The notes under the pieces: generated by a model
The model's database searches: none
What the model saw: the letters and a program-made list of their open reading frames with translations, nothing else
What the model was told of the DNA's origin: nothing
Source: Curtobacterium sp. 9128
Lineage (GTDB): Bacteria > Actinomycetota > Actinomycetes > Actinomycetales > Microbacteriaceae
NCBI RefSeq assembly: GCF_007673775.1
Contig: NZ_VEAF01000003.1
Coordinates: 1 to 64,000, forward strand
Direction of reading: 5' to 3'
Length of the DNA stretch: 64,000 nucleotides
Part shown: one piece after another, positions 22,844 through 31,574 of the stretch
Layout of the letters: each line of letters opens with the position of its first letter
Numbering within the stretch: position 1 is the first letter of the stretch
Made by a program: the position numbers and the translations under genes

Positions 22844-23758
22844 CTACGCGTGCACGTCGTGCTCGTGGCGGCGGTGGGACGCCGGCTCGAGCTGGAACGT
22901 GGAGTGCTCGACCGGCACGTCGAAGTGCTCCGCCACGCACTGCTGCAGCTCGTCGAGGATGGCCGGCGCGTGCGACGTCGTGAAGCAGTGGTCGTCCACC
23001 ACCACGTGCGCCGTCAGGTTGGGCACCCCGGTCGCGACGAGTGTGGCGTGCAGGTCGTGCACCGCGATCACGTGGTCGAGTTCGAGGATGTGGCTGCGCA
23101 CGTCCTCCAGGTCGAGCCCGGGCGGCGCGGACTCGAGCAGCACGTTCGCCGTCTCGCGGAGCAGCCGGATCGCCCGCGGCAGGATCAGCCCGCCGATGAC
23201 GAGCGCCGCGACGGAGTCCGCCCGCTCCCACCCCGTCAGCCCCAGCACGACGGCGGCCGCGATCACCGCGACGGAGCCGAGGGTGTCGTTCAGGACCTCG
23301 AGGCGGGCGGCGCGTGACGTGAAGTTCTCGCCGGACGCCCGCAGCAGCACGGCGTAGGCGACGAGGTTGCCGACGAGCCCGATCGCACCGAAGACCAGCA
23401 GCGGCCCCGAGTGGATCTCGGCGGGCACGAACAGCCGCTGGACGGCGGAGACGATCACGTAGACGCCGACGGCGAGCAGGATGGCCGCCTGCGCCGTGGC
23501 CCCGAGCACCTCGGCACGCTGGAAGCCCCAGGTGCGCTGCGCGGTGGGGGACCGCCGGGCCAACCGCGTGGCCACGAGCCCGATCCCGATGCCGCCGGTG
23601 TCCACGACCATGTGCCCGGCATCGACGAGGAGGGCCAGGGAGCCGGTCACCACCGCGCCGACGACCTCGGCGAGCAGGATCGTCGCGGAGATGCAGAACG
23701 CCACCCACAAGGCACGCTCGTTCGCACCGCCGTGCACGTGTCCGTGGTCGTGTCCCAT
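22844..23758 (-). CDS. Cation diffusion facilitator (CDF) metal exporter
   Basis: 304 residues: His-rich start (MGHDHGHVHGG), six helices, and a cytoplasmic C-terminal ferredoxin-like domain from about 210 with a His-rich tail (HRRHEHDVHA). The helix-2 metal site is HMVVD. The helix-5 site reads EVLND, so the first ligand is Glu where Zn exporters such as ZitB have His; the metal may therefore not be Zn alone. CDF proteins exchange divalent metal ions for protons. The gene ends next to the palindromic repeats, converging with the putative nuclease gene. Confidence 0.9.
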   Translation of the reverse strand: MGHDHGHVHGGANERALWVAFCISATILLAEVVGAVVTGSLALLVDAGHMVVDTGGIGIGLVATRLARRSPTAQRTWGFQRAEVLGATAQAAILLAVGVYVIVSAVQRLFVPAEIHSGPLLVFGAIGLVGNLVAYAVLLRASGENFTSRAARLEVLNDTLGSVAVIAAAVVLGLTGWERADSVAALVIGGLILPRAIRLLRETANVLLESAPPGLDLEDVRSHILELDHVIAVHDLHATLVATGVPNLTAHVVVDDHCFTTSHAPAILDELQQCVAEHFDVPVEHSTFQLEPASHRRHEHDVHA

Positions 23759-23804
23759 GCGCCAATCGTAGGGAGCCGCACCGACGACATGCCAGGATCG
23801 GCTC

Positions 23805-24536
23805 GTGACCCGGTCGCCCTACGAGCTGAGCGCCACTCCGGACGTCGTCGCGCGCCTCCACCCGCGCCTCCGGGCGTACTTCGGAGCGATCCCTCCGGGG
23901 CACGTCGGCCGCGGTGAGGGCGTCTTCGACGTGGTCGGCACGCCGCGACGGTGGCTCTGGCCGGTCCTCGCGGTCTTCGCGCGCGACGCCGTGATGTTCC
24001 CGGTCTGGGAACGGCACGTCCCCTTCACCGTCGAGAACCGTGCGGCACACGTCGGCCGCGGTACCCGACGGGAGGCTCGGGTCGCCGTCCGCGCGCTGCG
24101 CACCTTCCACCTCCGCGGCGGCGACCGCACGATGGTGGACGCCATCACGGCCGAACCCGCCGGCCTCGTCGACCACCTCGGCCGCCGCGGGCGCGTCAGC
24201 GCCCGCCTGCGCGTCGAGGTCGACGCGGACGGGCCGGACGTCGGCGCCCTGCGCCTGGTCTCCACGCACGTGGCGTTCCGTGCCCTGGGTCGGGAGTTCC
24301 GAGCTCGCAGGCTCGCTCGGCGCGGCCCGCGCGCCGCTGGCGCGTCGCTGCTGAGCGGGCCGCGCCCGGCACCGATCGCACCGCGTGTGACGCTCGTGGA
24401 ACGATTCGATGACGAAGCCGACCTGCAGCGCGTGTCCCTGGTGCTCACCGCGCCGGTCATCGGCACGCTGTACCGGTACGAGGGGGCGTTCCGGTACGTG
24501 ATCGCGCCGGACGAGGAACGGGGACGACATGGATGA
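23805..24536 (+). CDS. DUF4166 domain protein
   Basis: 243 residues. The family pattern LHPRLRAYFGAIPPGHVGRG opens the protein, with WERHVPFTVEN and a C-terminal VERFDDEADLQRVSLVLTAP. DUF4166 proteins often sit beside TIGR01777 epimerases, as here, and their biochemical role is unknown. GTG 23805 was used; a CAGGAT hexamer ends six bases upstream. The 3' end overlaps the next gene by eight bases. Confidence 0.82.
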   Translation: MTRSPYELSATPDVVARLHPRLRAYFGAIPPGHVGRGEGVFDVVGTPRRWLWPVLAVFARDAVMFPVWERHVPFTVENRAAHVGRGTRREARVAVRALRTFHLRGGDRTMVDAITAEPAGLVDHLGRRGRVSARLRVEVDADGPDVGALRLVSTHVAFRALGREFRARRLARRGPRAAGASLLSGPRPAPIAPRVTLVERFDDEADLQRVSLVLTAPVIGTLYRYEGAFRYVIAPDEERGRHG

Positions 24537-25506
24537 CGAGCGCGGCCGTGCGGTGATCGCGGGAGCCAGCGGGTTCGTGGGACAGCACCTGCTGGCGGCC
24601 TTCCGCGAGGAGGGCTACGACCTCGTCACGATCGGGCGGAGCGGCGACGCGGTGTGGGGCAACACCCTGCGCATCCGGGAGCTCGTGGACGGCGCCGCGA
24701 TCGTCGTGAACATGGCCGGGAAGAGCGTCAACTGCCGGTACGGCCGTCGGAACCGCGCGGAGATCCTCCGCTCGCGCGTGGACACCACGCTCGAGCTGGC
24801 CGAGGCGATCCGCACTGCGGAGCACCCGCCGCCGCTGTGGATCAACGCGTCCACCGCGACGATCTACCGGCACGCCGACGACCGCCCGCAGGACGAGGCC
24901 ACCGGAGAGCTCGGCGAGGGCTTCTCCGTCGGCGTCGCCCGTGCGTGGGAGGACGCGCTCATGGCCGTCGACCTGCCCGGTACGCGCCGGGTCGCACTCC
25001 GGATGGCGATCGTCCTCGGCGACGGCAGTGCCCTGGTCCCGCTGCTCCGCCTCGCGCAGGCGGGCCTCGGCGGCCCGCAGTACGACGGCGCCTGGTTCCC
25101 GACGCCCGGTCGGCTCGCGGCGGGGACGTACCACCACGACCGTCACACCCGCGGCCGGCAGCGGTTCAGCTGGGTGCACATCGCGGACGTCGTCGGAGCG
25201 ATCCGCTTCGTCCGTGACCACGACGAGCTCGACGGCCCGGTGAACGTCACGAGTCCGAACCCCTCGGACAACCGCACGGTCATGGCGACGATCCGCGACG
25301 CGGTCGGCCGGCGCTTCGGGCTGCCGACGTGGCGCTGGATGCTCGAGGTCGGCTCGTTCGCGATCCGCACCGAGACCGAACTCGTGCTGAAGAGCCGGTG
25401 GGTGGTGCCGACCCGCCTGACCGAGGCCGGCTACGAGTTCCGCTACCCGCTGCTCCGCGGAGCCCTCGCGCACATCATCGCGGAGCGCCGCCAGCACCGG
25501 GGCTGA
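24529..25506 (+). CDS. TIGR01777-family SDR epimerase-like oxidoreductase
   Basis: 325 residues. An N-terminal NAD(P) fold begins AVIAGASGFVGQHL. The family block VNMAGKSVNCRYGRRNRAEI and the C-terminal DUF1731-type segment (NPSDNRTVMATIRDAVGRRF) identify TIGR01777. Its substrate is not established. It overlaps the DUF4166 gene and its last 32 bases overlap the convergent transporter gene. Confidence 0.88.
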   Translation: MDDERGRAVIAGASGFVGQHLLAAFREEGYDLVTIGRSGDAVWGNTLRIRELVDGAAIVVNMAGKSVNCRYGRRNRAEILRSRVDTTLELAEAIRTAEHPPPLWINASTATIYRHADDRPQDEATGELGEGFSVGVARAWEDALMAVDLPGTRRVALRMAIVLGDGSALVPLLRLAQAGLGGPQYDGAWFPTPGRLAAGTYHHDRHTRGRQRFSWVHIADVVGAIRFVRDHDELDGPVNVTSPNPSDNRTVMATIRDAVGRRFGLPTWRWMLEVGSFAIRTETELVLKSRWVVPTRLTEAGYEFRYPLLRGALAHIIAERRQHRG

Positions 25507-26557
25507 CCGCCGCCCCGGACGCGGGCGACGACGGAGCAGCCGGACCCGGACCCGGAGCGGTCGACGTCGGCGTGTGCGTCGGTGTCGCCGGCAGCGGACC
25601 GCCGCCCGACGCGCGGAGGGCACCGGCACCGGCACCGCCACCCCGCACCGGCCGCGATGCCCACAGCACCCCGCCGACCACCACCGCACCCGCGAGGACC
25701 TCGACCACGTCCGGCACCTCGCCGAACGCCGCCCACGACGCGAGCACCCCGACGACGGGCACGAGCATCGAGAACGGCGCGACCGTGCTCGACGGGTACG
25801 TCGCCAGCAGCCGCGACCAGATCCCGTACCCCACGAGCGTGGCGACGAGCACGATGTAGAGCAGCCCCAGGTCGGCTGGCAACGCGTCCGCCGTGAACGC
25901 CGTGCCGAGCGCGGTCTCGATCCGGGTCGGACCCTCGACGGTCAGGGCGAGCACGGCCATCGGGACCGGCGGCACGACCGACCACCACAGCGTCAGGTGC
26001 AGCGGGTTCGTCGCCCCGGCCCGACGGGTCGCGACGTTCCCGATCGCCCATCCCAGGGCTCCGCAGAGGGTCAGCACGACGGGCAGCAGCGCCGCCGCCT
26101 GCGCCCGGTGGACCGCGATGGCCGCGAGGGCGCAGACCGCGATCCCGACGCCGACCACCTGCCGCCCGGTGAGCCGCTCGCGGAGGAACACCCCGGCGAG
26201 CACCACGGTGAACGGCGCCGAGGCCTGCAGCACGAGCGACGCCAACCCCGAGGGCATCCCGGCGGCCATCCCGAGGTACAGGAACGCGAACTGCAGGATC
26301 CCGAGCCCCACGCCGACGAGCACCAGCCGGCCGAACGGGATCCGCGGCCGCGGGACGAACAGCAGCGTCGGGACGGCGAGCAGGGTGAACCGCACCGCGG
26401 CGAGCAGGAACGGCGGGAAGTGCTCGAGCGCGAGCGCCGTGGCGGGGAAGTTCAGCCCCCACACGACGGCGACGAGGAGGGCGAGGACACGGTCACGGGC
26501 GAGCACCTTCCGATGCTTGCGTGTCCGACGTGGTAGCACCAGCGAACACTGCTGCAC
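25475..26557 (-). CDS. EamA/DMT-family transporter
   Basis: 360 residues with ten helices in two EamA repeats (LLVAVVWGLNFPATALALE in the first; GALGWAIGNVATRRAGA opening the second). The tail from about 310 is Pro/Thr/Ala/Gly-rich and probably disordered; its codons overlap the end of the convergent TIGR01777 gene. Members export amino acids or other metabolites. It is divergent from a LysR regulator across only 20 bases. GTG 26557 was used; an internal GTG near 26503 is an alternative. Confidence 0.85.
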   Translation of the reverse strand: MQQCSLVLPRRTRKHRKVLARDRVLALLVAVVWGLNFPATALALEHFPPFLLAAVRFTLLAVPTLLFVPRPRIPFGRLVLVGVGLGILQFAFLYLGMAAGMPSGLASLVLQASAPFTVVLAGVFLRERLTGRQVVGVGIAVCALAAIAVHRAQAAALLPVVLTLCGALGWAIGNVATRRAGATNPLHLTLWWSVVPPVPMAVLALTVEGPTRIETALGTAFTADALPADLGLLYIVLVATLVGYGIWSRLLATYPSSTVAPFSMLVPVVGVLASWAAFGEVPDVVEVLAGAVVVGGVLWASRPVRGGGAGAGALRASGGGPLPATPTHTPTSTAPGPGPAAPSSPASGAAVSPGAGGAPR

Positions 26558-26577
26558 CGACGTTGTAGGGTCACTGC
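26558..26577. promoter_or_regulatory. Twenty-base divergent promoter
   Basis: On the plus strand TAGGGT (26566-26571) ends six bases before the LysR ATG. On the minus strand TACAAC lies a few bases before the transporter GTG. The two -10 boxes overlap head to head, so both genes are probably leaderless and mutually exclusive or jointly controlled. Confidence 0.5.
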
Positions 26578-27486
26578 ATGTTCGACGTCACGCTCCTCCC
26601 GGTGCTCCGCGAACTCGCCGAACGCGGCTCGGTCACCGCCGTCGCGACGGCCACGCACCGGACCCCGAGTGCGGTGTCCCAGCAGCTCCAGACGCTGCAG
26701 CGCCAGGTCGGCGTCCCCCTCGTGGAACGCGTCGGCCGCGGCGTCCGCCTCACCGAGCACGGCCGGGTGCTCGCCGGCCTCGCGACCGGTGTCGCCACCG
26801 CCGTCGCGACCGTCGAGGCCGCGTGGCAGGACCACCTCGGCGGTTCCAGCGGCACCGTCGACCTGGCGATCTTCCCCTCGGCCGCAGAGCTCCTGCTCCC
26901 CGGGCTCCTCACCAGGATGCGGGAGCACCCCGGGATCCGGCTCACCCTGGCGGACGTCGACGTCAGCGAGGACGGGTTCGCACCGCTCACGGGCGACCAC
27001 GACGTCGTGGTCGGGCACCGACCCGACGGGGCACCGCCGGCCGACCGGGCGGCGCTCGAGACCGTGCCCCTGCTGCGGGAACCGCTCGACGTGGCACTGC
27101 CACTCGGCCACCGGCTCGCCGACCGCGCCCGCGTGACGATCGACGACGTGGTGCACGAGACGTGGATCGGCGTGCCCAGGGACTACCCGATCGACCGGGT
27201 CCTCACCGCGATGGCAGCGGCGACGGACACCCCGCCCGAGGTCGCGTTCCGCACCGTCCACCTGCCGGTGATCGAGAACCTCGTGGCAGCCGGGCACGGC
27301 GTCGCGCTCGTCCCGCGGTCCACGTCGCGCACACGGGCAGCAGGCCGCTTCCACCTGGCGGAGCTCGCCGACGTCCGAGCCGGACGTCGGATCGAGGCAC
27401 TCGTCCGACCGGACCGCGCCGTCCGACCAGCGGTGCGCACGGTCCTGGAGGCCCTGGTCGCCACCGCCACGGACGTCACCACCTGA
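26578..27486 (+). CDS. LysR-family regulator, divergent from EamA transporter
   Basis: 302 residues. The DNA-binding helix-turn-helix (1-60) reads RGSVTAVATATHRTPSAVSQ and VGVPLVERVGRGVRLTEHG. The effector domain starts near 90 (GTVDLAIFPSAAELLLPGLL). It probably controls the divergent transporter, as ArgP/LysG-type regulators control amino-acid exporters; the ligand is unknown. The stop lies inside a hairpin. Confidence 0.88.
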   Translation: MFDVTLLPVLRELAERGSVTAVATATHRTPSAVSQQLQTLQRQVGVPLVERVGRGVRLTEHGRVLAGLATGVATAVATVEAAWQDHLGGSSGTVDLAIFPSAAELLLPGLLTRMREHPGIRLTLADVDVSEDGFAPLTGDHDVVVGHRPDGAPPADRAALETVPLLREPLDVALPLGHRLADRARVTIDDVVHETWIGVPRDYPIDRVLTAMAAATDTPPEVAFRTVHLPVIENLVAAGHGVALVPRSTSRTRAAGRFHLAELADVRAGRRIEALVRPDRAVRPAVRTVLEALVATATDVTT

Positions 27487-27495
27487 GGTGGTGAC
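27475..27495 (+). terminator. Hairpin overlapping the lysR stop codon
   Basis: GTCACCACCT and AGGTGGTGAC form a perfect 10-bp inverted repeat around one G. The TGA stop (27484-27486) is inside it, so the terminator is encoded partly by the last codons. Confidence 0.7.
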
Positions 27496-27534
27496 AGGCG
27501 AGGCGGGGCCGGGCCGGCCCTCCCGTCCGCCGCG

Positions 27535-28362
27535 TCAGCGGACCTGGAAGGGGGTGCCGAGCGGCAGCATCTTCGCGAGCGCCGTGATGTCGGCGTTGCG
27601 CATCCGGACGCAGCCGTGCGAGGCATCGCTGCCGATGCTCGAGGCGTCGTCGGTGCCGTGCAGGCCGATCTGACCCGGGCCACCGCCGAACGAGTTGAGC
27701 ACGTCCGAGAACGCCGTCGTGCCGTACGCGTACGGGCCGTAGCCCTTGTTGGTCGGAGCGAGCAGCTCGGTGAGCGCGAAGCGGCCCGTCGGTGTCGGCG
27801 TGCCACCGGTCCCGGTCGCCACCGAGTACGAGTGCAGGACCGAGCCGTCCTTGTACAGGTCGAGGGTGTTCGTCGCCTCGTCCACGACGATCGCGTAGGG
27901 CGTGGTGGAGAGGTCCACGGCGCTCGACGGGACCCAGCCCGTGCTGCCGTTCGGCCGCTGGGCGAGCTGCACCTGGACCCAACCGTCCCGCTGGTCGGTC
28001 ACCCGGAACACCAGGGGGGCGCCGGACTTCTGCGGGTTGGCGAGCTGCTCGGTCGCCTTCCCACCCGGCTCGGCGCTGACCGGCACGGTGTCACCCGTGG
28101 CCGCGGCGACCGTCGTCGAGGCGGGCGCGTCGACGGCGAGCTGCGGACCAGGGGTCCCCGACGGGCTCGGTGTCGCGGCGGGTGTCGGTGTGGCGGCTGT
28201 CGGTGTCGGCGACGACGCCGCGACCGCGCGGTGGGACGGTGCGGGGGCACCCGTGGACATCGTGCTGGTCACCACGAGGGCGACGGCACCCGCACAGACG
28301 ACGGCCACGGCGGCGGCGACCAGGGTCGCGCGCCGCCGTGGCTCGGTCGGGAGGATCCGCAA
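27535..28362 (-). CDS. L,D-transpeptidase (YkuD), membrane-anchored
   Basis: 275 residues. One N-terminal helix (about 13-33) anchors it outside the membrane. A Pro/Thr-rich linker (45-75), an SH3-like segment (about 80-150) and the YkuD domain (about 155-275) follow, with the catalytic GLHGTDD and GSDASHGCVRMRN motifs containing the His and Cys. The family makes 3-3 peptidoglycan cross-links or links proteins to the wall. The start is TTG, two bases after the stop of the upstream secreted protein, so expression depends on the same transcript. Confidence 0.9.
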   Translation of the reverse strand: MRILPTEPRRRATLVAAAVAVVCAGAVALVVTSTMSTGAPAPSHRAVAASSPTPTAATPTPAATPSPSGTPGPQLAVDAPASTTVAAATGDTVPVSAEPGGKATEQLANPQKSGAPLVFRVTDQRDGWVQVQLAQRPNGSTGWVPSSAVDLSTTPYAIVVDEATNTLDLYKDGSVLHSYSVATGTGGTPTPTGRFALTELLAPTNKGYGPYAYGTTAFSDVLNSFGGGPGQIGLHGTDDASSIGSDASHGCVRMRNADITALAKMLPLGTPFQVR

Positions 28363-28364
28363 GG

Positions 28365-29564
28365 TCAGCCGGTGAAGGTCGCCCGACCCGAGACCGGGGT
28401 CGCGACGGGAGCCACGGCCGGGTCGGCGGTCACGGTGATCGCGATCGACGCGGTCTGCGCGGAGGACGAGCCGACGAGCACGAGCGCGTAGGTGCCCGCG
28501 GTCGTGCCGGACGGCAGGACGACGGTACCGGTCACGGCGCCGTCAGCGTTCGCGACCAGCGTGCCCGGGAGCTCCGAGCCGGACTGGCCCTGGCTGAAGC
28601 CGACGGTCACGGTCTCGCCGGGGGCGAAGCCGGAACCGCTCACGGTGTAGCCCGTGGTGGTTGCCTGGGTGACCGTCAGCGAGGTCGCGGTCGCGGTGGC
28701 GGCTGCGGTCGGCTCCGGCGTGAAGTACGTCGTCAGGTCGCCGAACACCAGGTCGGCGATGCCGGACGCGGCCGGGGTCACCGCGGCGCGCAGCGCGAAC
28801 GTGTTGGCGCGGGGGGCGGGCAGCAGCTTCTCCAGCGTCGACTCCGGCGTGGCGATGCGCGCGTTCGTCGTCGGGGCGCCAGCGGACTGCTCACCGGTCT
28901 GCACCGGGTCGGTCGCGGTGGCGTCGGGCTCGGTGGTGTCCGAATCGCTGCTCAGCGGCGCGGCGCTCGTGCCGTAGAGCTCGACGGCGTAGCCGATGAC
29001 GACCTCGTTCTCCTGCTTGAGCTCGGCGACGAGCTCGGCGGTGGTCTCGTCACCGGTGCGGCCGTCCCAGGTCGTCGACGCACCCTGGAGCGACTCGGTG
29101 TAGGTGCTCCCCGTGATCCTGCTCGGGTCCGCGGCGTCCGCGGTGACCAGGCCGAAGTCGGTCTGCGCTCCGGTCGTGGCCGACGCGGCTGCGACGAGCG
29201 CGGGCAGGGCGTCCGGGGTGACGACCGTCTTCGTCGCGTGGACCAGCACGACGTACGAGTCGTCCTTCGCCGCGATGCCCGAGGCGCTGAACGTCGCGAG
29301 CTGGTCGATCGACGTGGGGGCGTCGTCCGACGAGTCGGGGCTGAACCCGACGAACGACCAGCCCGCGGGGATGGTGTCCGACTCGGGAGCGATCGGGGTG
29401 AAGTCGGAGGCCTTGTCGGCCCAGGTGACCGACGGGGTCGCCGCGGTGACGGTGGTGTCTGCCGCGTTGGAGACGGTGGGGACGAGCGCGGCGGTGACGC
29501 CGAGCACGGAGACGCCGACGGCGGCCGCGGCGATACGGGAGCGAAGCACGGGTTGGTTGTCCAT
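28365..29564 (-). CDS. Secreted Ala/Thr-rich protein with C-terminal Ig-like domain
   Basis: 399 residues. A signal peptide (1-34) ends near SNAADT. Residues 40-250 form an unrecognised domain beginning WADKASDFTPI and containing PAGWSFVGFSPDSSDDAP. After a linker, residues 305-395 look like a beta-sandwich (TGYTVSGSGFAPGETVTVGF), as in surface-adhesin Ig/IPT-like modules. It is co-transcribed with the L,D-transpeptidase, which suggests a wall or envelope role. No Shine-Dalgarno site is seen before the ATG, but a folded leader precedes it. Confidence 0.72.
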   Translation of the reverse strand: MDNQPVLRSRIAAAAVGVSVLGVTAALVPTVSNAADTTVTAATPSVTWADKASDFTPIAPESDTIPAGWSFVGFSPDSSDDAPTSIDQLATFSASGIAAKDDSYVVLVHATKTVVTPDALPALVAAASATTGAQTDFGLVTADAADPSRITGSTYTESLQGASTTWDGRTGDETTAELVAELKQENEVVIGYAVELYGTSAAPLSSDSDTTEPDATATDPVQTGEQSAGAPTTNARIATPESTLEKLLPAPRANTFALRAAVTPAASGIADLVFGDLTTYFTPEPTAAATATATSLTVTQATTTGYTVSGSGFAPGETVTVGFSQGQSGSELPGTLVANADGAVTGTVVLPSGTTAGTYALVLVGSSSAQTASIAITVTADPAVAPVATPVSGRATFTG

Positions 29565-29640
29565 CCGGGTTGGAGATCACCGGGTGCATCGCCAACGACG
29601 CCCCCGGCTGAGATGCACTCAGCTCGCTGAACCTAGCAGG
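29565..29640 (-). promoter_or_regulatory. Structured 5' leader with two competing hairpins
   Basis: Read on the minus strand, a TAGGTT -10-like box (near 29633) is followed by hairpin 1, GCTGAG-TGCAT-CTCAGC (29607-29623), and hairpin 2, CCGGGGGCGTCG-TTGG-CGATGCACCCGG (29580-29607). The loop region of hairpin 1 (GTGCATC) is complementary to the 3' arm of hairpin 2 (GATGCAC), so an alternative fold is possible. Known riboswitch consensus was not recognised. Confidence 0.4.
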
Positions 29641-29670
29641 AACCTGAGTGCCGAGGGAAGTGCGTGATGC

Positions 29671-31056
29671 TCAGACCTCGAGGTGGTCGACGAGCTCGTC
29701 CGCGAGACCCGTGTAGGTCGCGGGGGTGAGGTTCGTCAGCCGGGCCTTGGCGCCGTCGGAGATGTCCAGCCCGTTCACGAACGCCACGAGCTCCTGCTGC
29801 CCGATGCGCTTGCCGCGGGTCAGCTCCTTGAGCATCGCGTACGGGTCCTCGATGTCGGACTGTCCCGCGGTCACCTCGGCGCGGATGACCGTCTGGATCG
29901 CCTCACCGAGCACCTCCCAGTTGCCGTCGAGGTCCTCGGCCAGGCGCTGCTCGTTCACCGCGATCTCGCCGAGGCCGCGGCGCAGGTTGTCGAGCGCGAG
30001 CAGCGAGTGCCCCACCGCGACGCCGACGTTCCGCTGCGTGGTCGAGTCGGTCAGGTCGCGCTGCAGGCGGCTCGTGACGAGGGTCTCGGAGAGCGTGGAG
30101 AACAGCGCCGTCGAGAGCTCGAGGTTCGCCTCGGCGTTCTCGAACCGGATCGGGTTGATCTTGTGCGGCATGGTGGACGAACCCGTGGCGCCGGCGACCG
30201 GGATCTGCGTGAAGTACCCCATCGAGATGTACGTCCACACGTCGGTCGCCAGGTTGTGCAGGATCCGGTTCGCGTGCCGGATGCGGTCGTAGAGCTCCGC
30301 CTGCCAGTCGTGCGACTCGATCTGCGTCGTGAGCGGGTTCCAGGTCAGCCCGAGACCCTCGACGAACTCGCGGCTCAGGGCCGGCCAGTCCGCCTCGGGG
30401 TCGGCGGCGAGGTGTGCTGAGAAGGTGCCGGTCGCGCCGGAGAACTTGCCGAGGTACTCGCCGCCCTCGATCTGGGCCAGGACACGCTCGAGGCGGTAGA
30501 CGACCACCGCGAGCTCCTTGCCGAGCGTGGTCGGCGTCGCCGGCTGTCCGTGCGTGTGGGACAGCATCGGCACGGCACGGAGTTCGGTGGCGACCTCACG
30601 GAGCCGCGCGATCACGGCCCGGTACGCGGGCAGCCAGACCTGCTCGACGGCGTCCTTGATCGTCAGCGCGTACGAGAGGTTGTTGATGTCCTCGCTGGTG
30701 CAGGCGAAGTGCGTCAGTTCCGCGACGGCGTCGAGGCCGAGGTCCGCCAGCCGACGACGGACGAAGTACTCGACGGCCTTGACGTCGTGCCGGGTCGTCG
30801 CCTCGATCTGGGCGAGCTCGGCGATCTGCTCCTGACCGAAGTCGGTGACGACGGCGCGGAGGGCGGCCTTGTCGTCGACGGACAGCGGCGAGGTGGTGAA
30901 CATCGCGTGGTCGGTGAGGAAGACGAGCCACTCCACCTCGACGGCGATGCGGGCGCGGTTCAGCCCGGCCTCGGAGAGGTGCTCACCCACCGTGTGCACG
31001 ACCGGGTAGTACCGCCCGTCGAGCGGGCTGATCGGCTGCGGGGGAAGGGGGGTCAT
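29671..31056 (-). CDS. purB: Adenylosuccinate lyase
   Basis: 461 residues, cytoplasmic tetramer by family. It splits adenylosuccinate to AMP and SAICAR to AICAR, both releasing fumarate, in purine synthesis. The protein starts PPQPISPLDGRYYP; the superfamily signature loop reads GSSTMPHKINPIRFENAE, with catalytic Ser; SHTHGQPATPTTLGKE and TSEDINNLSYAL are also diagnostic. The ATG overlaps the stop of the tyrosine phosphatase gene (ATGA), placing it last in a three-gene unit with unrelated partners. Confidence 0.97.
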   Translation of the reverse strand: MTPLPPQPISPLDGRYYPVVHTVGEHLSEAGLNRARIAVEVEWLVFLTDHAMFTTSPLSVDDKAALRAVVTDFGQEQIAELAQIEATTRHDVKAVEYFVRRRLADLGLDAVAELTHFACTSEDINNLSYALTIKDAVEQVWLPAYRAVIARLREVATELRAVPMLSHTHGQPATPTTLGKELAVVVYRLERVLAQIEGGEYLGKFSGATGTFSAHLAADPEADWPALSREFVEGLGLTWNPLTTQIESHDWQAELYDRIRHANRILHNLATDVWTYISMGYFTQIPVAGATGSSTMPHKINPIRFENAEANLELSTALFSTLSETLVTSRLQRDLTDSTTQRNVGVAVGHSLLALDNLRRGLGEIAVNEQRLAEDLDGNWEVLGEAIQTVIRAEVTAGQSDIEDPYAMLKELTRGKRIGQQELVAFVNGLDISDGAKARLTNLTPATYTGLADELVDHLEV

Positions 31057-31574
31057 GGTGCTCCCTGGCGGACTGCCGGTTCGATCTGGTGGAAGAGTGC
31101 TCGACATGCCCGCTCGACCGTGCTGAGCACGCGGTCGAACTCGTGCCGGTCCGCGTAGTACGGGTCCGGAACGTCGGCCTGCTCGGGCCAGGCGTCGTCG
31201 TACCGCAGCAGGAGCGTCACCTTGGCGGCGTCGTCCATCGTCGGTGCCCACGAGCGCAGGATGCGTTCGTGGGAGCGGTCGAGCGCGACCACCAGGTCGA
31301 GGTCCGGGAACCGGTCCGGGTCGAACTGACGGGCGCGATGCCTGCTGCCATCGTATCCGCGCGCCGCGAGTGCGGCGATCGTCCGCTCGTCAGCGGGTTC
31401 GCCGACGTGCCAGTCACCCGTCCCGGCGGACTCGACGTGGAACTGCTCGGCGAGGCCGGCCTCCTCGGCGATCGCCGCGAAGACGATCTCCGCCATCGGG
31501 GACCGGCAGATGTTGCCGCTGCACACGAAGGAGACGCGGAACGAAGCCCGTGCGTCCCCGGCGGTTCCGGTCAC
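31053..31574 (-). CDS. Low-molecular-weight protein tyrosine phosphatase
   Basis: 173 residues. The P-loop CSGNICRSPMAE (Cys about 18, Arg about 24) follows a short start, and the general-acid loop VPDPYY is near 135. These enzymes dephosphorylate tyrosine or, in some bacteria, arginine residues. It starts with GTG overlapping the holin-like gene's stop and ends overlapping purB, so the three are translationally coupled. Confidence 0.92.
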   Translation of the reverse strand: MTGTAGDARASFRVSFVCSGNICRSPMAEIVFAAIAEEAGLAEQFHVESAGTGDWHVGEPADERTIAALAARGYDGSRHRARQFDPDRFPDLDLVVALDRSHERILRSWAPTMDDAAKVTLLLRYDDAWPEQADVPDPYYADRHEFDRVLSTVERACRALFHQIEPAVRQGAP

